Shown here: piece by piece, positions 6,144 to 12,051 of the stretch
How the letters are laid out: each line of letters begins with the position of its first letter
How positions within the stretch are numbered: the first letter of the stretch is position 1
DNA from: Chloroflexota bacterium
Lineage (GTDB): Bacteria > Chloroflexota > Limnocylindria > QHBO01
DNA length: 12,051 nt
Reading direction: 5' to 3'
Assembly (NCBI GenBank): GCA_013694645.1
Contig: JACDBZ010000084.1
Location: 1-12,051, forward strand
Notes under the pieces: generated by a model
The model's database searches: none
What the model was told of the DNA's origin: nothing
Seen by the model: only the letters and a program-made list of their open reading frames with translations
Position numbers and translations under genes: made by a program

Positions 6144-6568
6144 AGACCTACGCCGTCAAGGCGAGCGAGATCGAGCACAGCTGGTGGGTCGTCGATGCGA
6201 CCGACCAGACCCTCGGCCGGCTGGCGACGCGAATCGCCACCCTGCTGGAGGGCAAGCACAAGCCGATCTATTCGCCGCACCTCGACACGGGTGACCACGT
6301 GGTCGTCCTCAATGCGCGCAAGATCAAGGTCACCGGGGACAAGCTGCGGCAGAAGAGCTATTTCCGCCACTCGAATTATCCGGGCGGCCTTCGCGAGGAA
6401 ACCCTCGGCACGCTCCTGGCGCGCAAGCCGGAGCTCGTCATCGAGCGCGCGGTCAAGGGCATGTTGCCCCAGAACCGGCTCGGTCGGGCGATGTTCAAGA
6501 AGCTGAAGGTATACAGCGGCGCGGACCATCCGCACCAGGCTCAGCAGCCCACGGCTGTCGAGTTCTAG
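6140..6568 (+). CDS. rplM: 50S ribosomal protein L13 (uL13)
   Basis: L13 is an early assembly protein of the 50S subunit that binds 23S rRNA. The 142-residue product has the E. coli length and all main motifs: WWVVDATDQTLGRLAT near residues 15-30, LLEGKHKPIYSPHLDTGD, VVVLNARKIKVTGDKL, the SYFRHSNYPGGLREET segment and AVKGMLPQNRLGRAMFKKL followed by VYSGADHPHQAQQP. The start is GTG 6140, in the four-base overlap GTGA with the truA stop, supported by the Shine-Dalgarno at 6125-6130. rplM and rpsI are a near-universal operon pair, and here the gap between them is 17 nt. Confidence 0.98.
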   Translation: MKTYAVKASEIEHSWWVVDATDQTLGRLATRIATLLEGKHKPIYSPHLDTGDHVVVLNARKIKVTGDKLRQKSYFRHSNYPGGLREETLGTLLARKPELVIERAVKGMLPQNRLGRAMFKKLKVYSGADHPHQAQQPTAVEF

Positions 6569-6585
6569 AAGAGAGAGGACGATCC

Positions 6586-6978
6586 GTGAGCACGAACTAC
6601 GTCTACGGGACCGGGCGGCGCAAGACTGCGGTCGCCCGTGTCCGCCTGCTGCCCGGTGACGGAAGCATCGTCGTCAACGGCAAGACGGCCGCCGACTACT
6701 TCGGCGGTGCATCGCCCGAAGGAGCCATTCAGCTTCCGTTCCGCGTGACCGACACCGAGGGCCGCTACTCGGCCAGCGTCCTGGTCGCCGGCGGCGGTGT
6801 TTCCGGCCAAGCTGGTGCAATCCGCCACGGCATCGCACGAGCACTGCTTCGTGCGCATCCGAACGCGCGAGCCGCACTTCGTGGCGCTGGCCTGCTGACG
6901 CGGGACCCGCGAGCCAAGGAGCGCAAGAAGTTCGGTCTCAAGCGTGCCCGCAAGGCGCCGCAGTACACCAAGCGCTAG
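6586..6978 (+). CDS. rpsI: 30S ribosomal protein S9 (uS9)
   Basis: S9 sits in the 30S head, and its C-terminal tail reaches the P-site tRNA anticodon stem. The 130-residue product shows YGTGRRKTAVARVRL at about 6-20, GDGSIVVNGKTAADYF, the GGGVSGQAGAIRHGIARAL segment, GLLTRDPRAKERKKFGLKRA and the universal end KAPQYTKR with its terminal Lys-Arg. The start GTG 6586 follows a purine-rich GAGAGAGGA stretch at 6571-6579. It is the last ribosomal-protein gene of the run. A strong hairpin resembling an intrinsic terminator follows within 20 nt. Confidence 0.98.
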   Translation: MSTNYVYGTGRRKTAVARVRLLPGDGSIVVNGKTAADYFGGASPEGAIQLPFRVTDTEGRYSASVLVAGGGVSGQAGAIRHGIARALLRAHPNARAALRGAGLLTRDPRAKERKKFGLKRARKAPQYTKR

Positions 6979-6993
6979 GCATACCGTGCCGAT

Positions 6994-7022
6994 GAGCCCC
7001 GGCGGTTACGCCGAGGCTCTTT
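6994..7022 (+). terminator. Intrinsic terminator-like hairpin after rpsI
   Basis: GAGCC (6994-6998) pairs with GGCTC (7015-7019), and after one C-A mismatch CGGCG (7000-7004) pairs with CGCCG (7009-7013) around the loop GTTA. TTT follows at 7020-7022. The stem is strong and the T-run short, so termination may be partial. The position, 16 nt after the rpsI stop, is what is expected for the end of the ribosomal-protein transcript. Confidence 0.7.
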
Positions 7023-7030
7023 GGTATCAT
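7022..7030 (+). promoter_or_regulatory. Extended -10-like promoter candidate for cdaA
   Basis: TGGTATCAT fits a TGn extended -10 element with TATCAT at 7025-7030. There is no recognisable -35, because the upstream bases are the terminator stem, and extended -10 promoters can work without one. A start near 7037 would leave a leader of about 37 nt. The element overlaps the terminator T-run, a compact joint between two operons. Confidence 0.35.
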
Positions 7031-7053
7031 CGGAAGCCACCGCCGCAACCGAA

Positions 7054-7077
7054 ATGCAGGCCATGCGCCAATCGTGA
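7054..7077 (+). other. Seven-codon ORF overlapping the cdaA start (possible leader peptide)
   Basis: ATG 7054 opens a frame encoding MQAMRQS that stops at TGA 7075-7077. That stop shares the GTGA tetranucleotide with the cdaA GTG start at 7074. Since cdaA has no good Shine-Dalgarno, translation of this small frame could bring ribosomes to the cdaA start. The ORF is so short that chance is a real alternative. Confidence 0.2.
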
Positions 7078-8009
7078 TCGACGCGATCCGAGAATTCTTC
7101 GATACGTATCTCCGGGGCAGCTGGACGTCGATCCTCGACATCGGGCTGGTGGCGTTCGTCATCTACTGGCTCTTCATCCTCATTCGCGGCACGCGCGCCG
7201 TACGGATCGTCATCGGCCTGTCGATCCTGTACCTCGTCTACCTGGCCGCCATCCTGATCAAGCTCGACCTGCTGCGCAGCCTGCTGGAGACGGCGGCGGT
7301 TGTGGGCCTCTTCGCGGTCGTCGTCGTCTTCCAGCCTGAGCTGCGTCGGGGACTCGAGCAGATCGGACGCATCGGCTCCGTCAATCGCTTCTTCGTCAGC
7401 ACCGAGGTCGCCGGAGCGGAGCGAGTTGCCCGCGAGATCAGTCGTGCCGCACGCATCCTGGCGGGATCCCGCCATGGCGCGCTCATCGTGCTCGAGCGCG
7501 AGACGGGGCTCGAGGATCTCGCCGCCGAGTCGGGCGTGCCTGTCCACGCCGACCTGCGCGCCGAGCTGCTCGTGACGATCTTCTACCGCGGCACCGCGCT
7601 GCACGACGGTGCCGTCGTCATCTCGGGCGAGAAGATCACCTCGGCGGGTGTGCTTCTTCCTCTGAGCCAGATCGCACTCGACTCGGAGCGCTACGGCACG
7701 CGGCATCGCGCCGCCATCGGCATCAGCGAGCAGACCGACGCGCTCGTCGTGGTGGTCAGCGAGGAGACGGGCTCGATCAGCCTCGTCGTCCGTGGCCGCA
7801 TCGAGCGCAACCTGACCGAGGAGCAGCTGCGCCGGCGCATCTTCAACCTGATTCGGCCACAGGCGCCGCGCCGCGCCGTGCCGTTCCTGCGCCGTTCGCT
7901 CGAGGGTCGCTGGCAGGTCGCGCCCGGCCAGCAACAGCATGACGATCCGATCGATCCGGACGCACGCATCGTGACACCGGCACCCGATGGCCCGGCGGCG
8001 AGGCGCTGA
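7074..8009 (+). CDS. cdaA: Membrane diadenylate cyclase CdaA (DacA), c-di-AMP synthase
   Basis: CdaA condenses two ATP into cyclic di-AMP, a second messenger for potassium, osmolyte and cell-wall homeostasis. The 311-residue product begins with about three membrane segments (near 18-38, 44-64 and 73-86), the third followed by FQPELRRGLEQIGR. The DAC domain (about 110-250) has both catalytic motifs: Asp178-Gly-Ala in TALHDGAVVIS and Arg210-His-Arg in YGTRHRAAIG, with SEETGSISLV after them. A C-terminal extension (about 256-311) is first basic and then rich in Gln, Asp, Pro and Ala. It is longer than in Bacillus CdaA and probably disordered. The GTG start puts the conserved N-terminal ILDIGLVAFVIYWL segment in the usual place. 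No strong Shine-Dalgarno is seen. The next gene, ybbR, encodes its known partner and begins 3 nt after the stop. Confidence 0.95.
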   Translation: MIDAIREFFDTYLRGSWTSILDIGLVAFVIYWLFILIRGTRAVRIVIGLSILYLVYLAAILIKLDLLRSLLETAAVVGLFAVVVVFQPELRRGLEQIGRIGSVNRFFVSTEVAGAERVAREISRAARILAGSRHGALIVLERETGLEDLAAESGVPVHADLRAELLVTIFYRGTALHDGAVVISGEKITSAGVLLPLSQIALDSERYGTRHRAAIGISEQTDALVVVVSEETGSISLVVRGRIERNLTEEQLRRRIFNLIRPQAPRRAVPFLRRSLEGRWQVAPGQQQHDDPIDPDARIVTPAPDGPAARR

Positions 8010-8012
8010 TCG

Positions 8013-9260
8013 GTGCGCTTGCTGCTCCGTAACTGGCACCTCAAGCTCTCGGCCGTCCTGCTGGCGACCGTGCTCTACACGGGGCTCGTCTTTTCCGGCT
8101 CGTTCACCGAGGACACCATCGACATCCCGATCGACGCCATCAACCAGCCGGACAGCTCACAGGTGTTCAGCGGGGACCTGGGCACCGTCGAGGTGAGGTA
8201 CCGCATCTCGAACGACCTCGCCGGGACGATCGGCGCCCAGGCGTTCGTTGCCACCGTCGACCTCTCGGAATACGAGATGGAGCGCGCACCTGATCCGCAG
8301 GTGCTCGACATCGAGGTCGCTCCGCTCACCGACGGGATCGAGATCATCTCGCGAGAGCCGCCGACGGTGCGCGTCGCCATCGATCGGGTGGAGACGCGTG
8401 CCGTCCCGATCGAGGTGGAGCCGGGCGTCATACCGAACGGTCTGGAGATCGACGATCCGGTGGTGAGCCAGGAGGACGTGCAGATCCGCGGCGCTGCCTC
8501 CGTGGTGCGCCTCGTCGACCGCGCGCTGGCACGCGTGCGCATCGACGCCTCGGGGATCGACTTCAACAATGCCGTCAACCTGGTCGCGGTCGATGTCGCG
8601 GGTCAGGAGGTCGGCGCCGGGCTGGTCGACATCGAGCCGGAGACGGTCTCGGTCCAGATCGACGTGCAGTTCACCGAGACCACCCAGACCGTCCCCGTGC
8701 GCCCGAACATCTCTGGAACGCCGGCCCCCGGCTTCGCGCTCGAGTCGCTCAGCATCGAGCCGTCACTGGTCACGTTGCGCGGTCTGCCGGATGCGCTGGC
8801 GGGCATCAGCGAGGTGCTGACCGAGCCTCTGAGCATCGACGGCGTGTCCACCGACCAGGAGTTCGAGGCGGAGCTCGTCCTGCCGGAGGGGACGCGGCTT
8901 GCCGACGATTCCGACTCGTCGATCAGCACCGTCACGGCGGGAATTGGCCCCTCGGTCTCGAGCAGGACATTCGTGGTGGGCGTCGTGTGCCAGGGTGCAG
9001 GCGATAATGCGTGCCTGCCCGCGATCGACCAGCTGACGCTCACCCTGAGCGGGCCGGGCGATACGCTCTCGGGGCTTGTTGCTGCCGACGTCACGCCCGC
9101 CGTCGACGCCACCGGGCTGGCCCCGGGCATCTACGACCTGGAGCCCTCCATCGGCGGCCTGCCAGAGGGAGTCGAGCTGCTCGGGATCATCCCGGGAACG
9201 GTATCCGTCACGATCCAGGCGCCGGCCACGCCGGTCCCGACCCCGACCCCCGCGCCGTAG
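8013..9260 (+). CDS. ybbR: YbbR-domain protein, likely CdaA regulator (CdaR)
   Basis: YbbR/CdaR proteins are membrane-anchored extracytoplasmic proteins that bind CdaA and modulate c-di-AMP synthesis in Firmicutes. The 415-residue product has a short basic N-terminus, one membrane anchor (about 11-28, LSAVLLATVLYTGLVFSG), and then four beta-rich repeats at roughly 33-123, 127-217, 225-310 and 317-402. Repeats two and three show the family pattern best: VPIEVEPGVIPNGLEID and then VVSQEDVQIRGAASVV, and VPVRPNISGTPAPGFALES then IEPSLVTLRGLPDAL. The fourth has Cys326 and Cys334 eight residues apart, which could form a disulfide outside the cell. The protein ends in a Thr/Pro-rich tail, PATPVPTPTPAP. 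The start is GTG 8013, with GAGGCG about 8 nt upstream. glmM starts on the base after its stop. Membership of the family is firm; the CdaA-regulator role is inferred from neighbourhood. Confidence 0.88.
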   Translation: MRLLLRNWHLKLSAVLLATVLYTGLVFSGSFTEDTIDIPIDAINQPDSSQVFSGDLGTVEVRYRISNDLAGTIGAQAFVATVDLSEYEMERAPDPQVLDIEVAPLTDGIEIISREPPTVRVAIDRVETRAVPIEVEPGVIPNGLEIDDPVVSQEDVQIRGAASVVRLVDRALARVRIDASGIDFNNAVNLVAVDVAGQEVGAGLVDIEPETVSVQIDVQFTETTQTVPVRPNISGTPAPGFALESLSIEPSLVTLRGLPDALAGISEVLTEPLSIDGVSTDQEFEAELVLPEGTRLADDSDSSISTVTAGIGPSVSSRTFVVGVVCQGAGDNACLPAIDQLTLTLSGPGDTLSGLVAADVTPAVDATGLAPGIYDLEPSIGGLPEGVELLGIIPGTVSVTIQAPATPVPTPTPAP

Positions 9261-10586
9261 ATGGGGAGCCGCTTCGGAACGGACGGCATCCGTGGTGCGG
9301 TCGGGGCGGAGATCACGGTCGAGCTGGCACTGGCACTCGGTCGCGCCGTCGGATACCGATTCGGCGAGGCGGGCGAGAGCGTCCTGCTCGGGCGGGACAC
9401 GCGACGATCGGGTGAGATGCTGACGGCGGCGCTTACCGCCGGGATCACCGCCGCAGGCGCCGACGTGATCGATCTGGGGGTCGTGACCACGCCGTGCCTC
9501 GTCCATGCATCCAGCCAGGCCGCCGGGCCAGCCGTCATGGTCTCCGCCTCGCACAATCCCTCGCCGGACAACGGGCTCAAGGTAGTGGTCGGCGGTCGCA
9601 AGGTCGATGACGGTGTCGAGCAGGATCTGGAGCGCCTTCTCGATGATGCATCCGAAATTCCGGCCCTACCGAATGCGGCGCTTGGTCGAACGCGGCCGGA
9701 TCGAGGGTCGATCGCGGCGTATGAGCGCCACCTTGTCGAGATTGCCGGGGACGCCTTTCGGGGCCTGAGGCTCGGCATCGACTGCGCAAACGGATCGGCC
9801 AGCGTCATCGCGCCCGATCTGTTCCGGTCGCTGGGTGCCGAGGTGACGGTGCTCTTCGCTGCTCCCGACGGCACGAACATCAACGAGGGCTGCGGCTCCA
9901 CCCACCCGGAGCGGCTGGCGGAGACGGTGCTGGCCGCGGGGCTCGACATCGGCCTCGCCTTCGACGGCGATGCGGATCGACTCATCGCCGTCGATGGTCG
10001 CGGGCAGCTGGTCGACGGTGACTCGGTGATGGGAATCTGCGCGCTCGCACGCCTGGCGGACGGCACCCTGCGCAACAACCTGCTGGTGGTCACCGTCATG
10101 ACCAACGGCGGCCTCGAGCGGGTCGTTCGGCAACAGGGAGGCAGGGTGGTCCGGACAGCGGTCGGTGATCGACATGTTCTCGCCGCGATGGAGCGTGACG
10201 ATGCGGTCCTCGGCGGCGAGCAGTCGGGGCACATCATCTTTCGCGATCGAGCGACGACCGGCGACGGGCTCCTGACCGGTATCGAGCTTGTTCGTGCCAT
10301 GCGCGCAGCGGCACAACCGCTCTCGAAGCTGGCAGATCGGATCCCGAGGCTGCCGCAGGTGGTGATAAACTCCGATGCCAGCCGGCGAGACGACTGGCAG
10401 GACGACCCGGACTTCTCGGCCGCCGTCGCGCGTGCCACGGTGGTCATCGGGGATCGCGGGCGGATTCTTGTCCGCCCATCCGGCACCGAGCCCAAGATCA
10501 GGATCATGGTCGAGGGCGACGACGCCGAAGAGATCGAACGTATCGCCGGCGAGCTGGCGACGCTCGCCGAAGCAAGGCTGAACTGA
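9261..10586 (+). CDS. glmM: Phosphoglucosamine mutase
   Basis: GlmM converts glucosamine-6-phosphate to glucosamine-1-phosphate, the step between GlmS and GlmU on the way to UDP-GlcNAc, peptidoglycan and other envelope sugars. The 441-residue product has the complete alpha-D-phosphohexomutase layout: N-terminal RFGTDGIRG (4-12), the phosphoserine loop VSASHNPSPDNG (94-105) with Ser97 as the phosphorylated residue, the metal-binding loop DGDADR (235-240), the sugar-recognition loop GGEQSGH (318-324), and the phosphate-binding loop RPSGTEPKIR (405-414) in domain 4. The GGEQSGHI signature and the glmS neighbour favour GlmM over ManB/Pgm. ATG 9261 directly abuts the ybbR stop, so translation is probably coupled. 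In Firmicutes, CdaA and GlmM interact and GlmM lowers c-di-AMP synthesis, so this adjacency has a known functional meaning. Confidence 0.97.
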   Translation: MGSRFGTDGIRGAVGAEITVELALALGRAVGYRFGEAGESVLLGRDTRRSGEMLTAALTAGITAAGADVIDLGVVTTPCLVHASSQAAGPAVMVSASHNPSPDNGLKVVVGGRKVDDGVEQDLERLLDDASEIPALPNAALGRTRPDRGSIAAYERHLVEIAGDAFRGLRLGIDCANGSASVIAPDLFRSLGAEVTVLFAAPDGTNINEGCGSTHPERLAETVLAAGLDIGLAFDGDADRLIAVDGRGQLVDGDSVMGICALARLADGTLRNNLLVVTVMTNGGLERVVRQQGGRVVRTAVGDRHVLAAMERDDAVLGGEQSGHIIFRDRATTGDGLLTGIELVRAMRAAAQPLSKLADRIPRLPQVVINSDASRRDDWQDDPDFSAAVARATVVIGDRGRILVRPSGTEPKIRIMVEGDDAEEIERIAGELATLAEARLN

Positions 10587-10595
10587 GGAGATCAC

Positions 10596-12051
10596 ATGTG
10601 CGGCATCGTCGGATACGTCGGGCCGCGTGACGCGGCTCCGATTCTGCTCGAGGGCCTGCGGCGCCTCGAGTACCGCGGGTACGACTCCGCCGGCATCGCC
10701 ATTCTCACCGACGCGGGTGAGGTCTTCATCGAGAAGAAGGCGGGCAAGCTCACCAACCTGACCGATCACCTCAACGGTGACGCGCCGGCCGGGCATCCCG
10801 GCATCGGCCACACCCGCTGGGCGACCCACGGCCGCCCGAATGATACGAACGCGCACCCGCACACCGATTGCAGCGGCAAGCTGGCGCTCATCCACAACGG
10901 GATCATCGAGAACTACGCCGAGATCAAGGACCGCCTGGCGGCGGAGGGTCACGGATTCACCTCGGAGACCGATACCGAGGTGCTCGCCCACCTGATCGAG
11001 TCAAAGTACGCCGGGGACCTCGTCGGAGCCGTGCGACAGGCCCTCGGTGAGGTGCGCGGGGCGTATGCCATCGGCGTCATGCACACCGACCATCCGGATC
11101 GGATCGTCGGCGCACGGATGAACGTGCCGCTCATCGTGGGGCTCGGTGACGGCGAAGGGTTCCTCGCCAGCGATGTGCCGGCCATCCTCGAGCACACCAA
11201 GAACGTCATCATCCTGCACGAGGGTGACGTCGCCGACGTCACCCCCTCCGGGACGCGGATCTCGTCGCTGGACGGCACGGAGCTTCAGCGCGACGTCACC
11301 GAGATCCATTGGAACATCGACGCCGCCGAAAAGGGTGGCTTCGCGCACTTCACGCTCAAGGAGATCTACGAGCAGCCGCATGCCATCCAGGAATGCCTGC
11401 GCGGCCGTGTGGACAGGGACGGCAACGTCAACCTGGACGAGCTCAGGGTCATCGAGGAGAAGCTGCGGGAGATCGATCGCGTCTACGTCGTGGGATGTGG
11501 CACCGCCAGCTACGCGGCGCATGTCGCCACCTACCTGCTCCAGGAGTGGGTCGGGTTGTCAGCCACCATGCAGGTCGGCTCTGAGATGCGCTACAGCCCG
11601 CCGCCCATCGACTCCCGGACCCTGGTCATCGGCGTGAGCCAGTCGGGAGAGACCGCGGACACGCTCGCCCCGCTCAAGATGGCGGAGGAGCGCGGCGCCA
11701 CCGTCATCGTCGTCACCAACGTGGTCGGGAGTGCGATCACGCGCGAGGCCGATGCGGTCTGCTACCTGCAGGCCGGCCCGGAGATCGCGGTCGCCAGCAC
11801 GAAGGCCTTCGTGACCCAGGTGCTCGTCCTTCAGATGATCGCGCTCCACCTCGCCCGGGTGCGTGGGACGCTACGCGATCGGCAGCTGCGCACGTTCGGC
11901 CAGGCGCTCCGTGAGCTGCCTCGTCTGGCGGCCGAGACGCTGAAGGTCGCGCCGCAGATCAAGAAGCTCGCACAACGCTATGCGGGCGTGCGCGACTTCA
12001 TCTTCATCGGCCGTGGCGTGGGCTTCCCGATCGCCATGGAGGGCGCGCTCA
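10596..12051 (+). CDS. glmS: Glutamine--fructose-6-phosphate aminotransferase (isomerizing), 3' end outside window
   Basis: GlmS makes glucosamine-6-phosphate from fructose-6-phosphate and glutamine, the committed step of amino-sugar synthesis. The frame runs open to the window end, giving 485 residues. About 120 more are expected from the usual length near 610. The N-terminal glutaminase domain has the nucleophile Cys2 (MCGIVGYVG), LEYRGYDSAGIA, HTRWATHG (72-79) and HNGIIENY (100-107). The linker has KEIYEQP. The isomerase domain shows GCGTASYAA (300-308), SQSGETADT (348-356) and PEIAVASTKAF (395-405), and the window ends in GRGVGFPIAMEGAL at the start of the second SIS lobe. ATG 10596 follows GAGGAG (10585-10590), which overlaps the glmM stop. 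The 9-nt gap leaves no room for a glmS ribozyme. Ala304 stands in the GCGTS position where Ser is common. Confidence 0.97.
   Translation, partial: MCGIVGYVGPRDAAPILLEGLRRLEYRGYDSAGIAILTDAGEVFIEKKAGKLTNLTDHLNGDAPAGHPGIGHTRWATHGRPNDTNAHPHTDCSGKLALIHNGIIENYAEIKDRLAAEGHGFTSETDTEVLAHLIESKYAGDLVGAVRQALGEVRGAYAIGVMHTDHPDRIVGARMNVPLIVGLGDGEGFLASDVPAILEHTKNVIILHEGDVADVTPSGTRISSLDGTELQRDVTEIHWNIDAAEKGGFAHFTLKEIYEQPHAIQECLRGRVDRDGNVNLDELRVIEEKLREIDRVYVVGCGTASYAAHVATYLLQEWVGLSATMQVGSEMRYSPPPIDSRTLVIGVSQSGETADTLAPLKMAEERGATVIVVTNVVGSAITREADAVCYLQAGPEIAVASTKAFVTQVLVLQMIALHLARVRGTLRDRQLRTFGQALRELPRLAAETLKVAPQIKKLAQRYAGVRDFIFIGRGVGFPIAMEGAL

Noticed and set aside
6975..8039. 354-codon minus-strand frame opposite cdaA
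   Set aside because: It covers the terminator and all of cdaA. The product is low-complexity Asp/Arg/Ala-rich without family motifs.
9131..10507. 458-codon open frame on the minus strand opposite ybbR/glmM
   Set aside because: It mirrors an unambiguous glmM. Its translation is Ser/Arg/Pro-rich with no recognisable domain, as expected of antisense frames in GC-rich DNA.
9666..10991. 441-codon minus-strand frame opposite glmM/glmS
   Set aside because: It crosses two well-supported genes, has no motifs and no Shine-Dalgarno logic, so it is a codon-bias shadow.
1..12051. A new defence, mobile or biosynthetic system
   Set aside because: Every long coding region matches a known housekeeping family in a known order. 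I see no unexplained gene, no repeat array, and no integration signs such as a tRNA edge, an integrase or a composition shift.

Overview
This is a GC-rich window in which every gene lies on the + strand. It is a conserved housekeeping region: the distal part of the ribosomal-protein super-operon (secY-adk-map-infA-rpmJ-rpsM-rpsK-rpsD-rpoA-rplQ-truA-rplM-rpsI) followed directly by a cyclic-di-AMP/amino-sugar cluster (cdaA-ybbR-glmM-glmS). secY is cut at the left edge and glmS at the right edge. No stretch above about 130 bases lacks a gene, and I see no mobile element, CRISPR array, tRNA or rRNA.

Organism: certainly a bacterium. High GC, frequent GTG starts and one TTG start, zinc-binding versions of Adk, S4 and L36, a CdaA-type (not DisA-type) diadenylate cyclase, and a Thr/Pro-rich C-terminal tail on YbbR fit an uncultivated Chloroflexota lineage (for example Limnocylindria-like) better than an actinobacterium. 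This is inference from gene content and order, not from a database match.

Layout. 1-1977: end of the SecY translocon channel, adenylate kinase and type I methionine aminopeptidase, tightly packed with start/stop overlap or short spacing. 1978-2102: intergenic segment with a good sigma70-type promoter (TTGGAC, 18 nt, TATACT) and a hairpin plus T-run in the presumed 5' leader. 2103-5268: IF-1, L36, S13, S11, S4, RNA polymerase alpha, L17. 5298-6143: tRNA pseudouridine synthase TruA, whose distal coding sequence contains two strong inverted repeats just before rplM. 6140-6978: L13 and S9. 6979-7073: an intrinsic-terminator-like hairpin, immediately followed by an extended -10-like motif and a tiny ORF that overlaps the cdaA start. 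7074-12051: CdaA, YbbR, GlmM and GlmS.

How the genes work together: the first part makes ribosomes, the RNA polymerase alpha subunit, the secretion channel and the enzymes that mature new proteins. The second part makes glucosamine-6-phosphate (GlmS) and glucosamine-1-phosphate (GlmM) for cell-wall UDP-GlcNAc, next to the membrane c-di-AMP synthase CdaA and its partner YbbR. The order combines the actinobacterial arrangement rplM-rpsI-glmM-glmS with the Firmicutes arrangement cdaA-ybbR-glmM-glmS. I found no previously undescribed system. The points most worth checking are the small regulatory elements at the operon joints.
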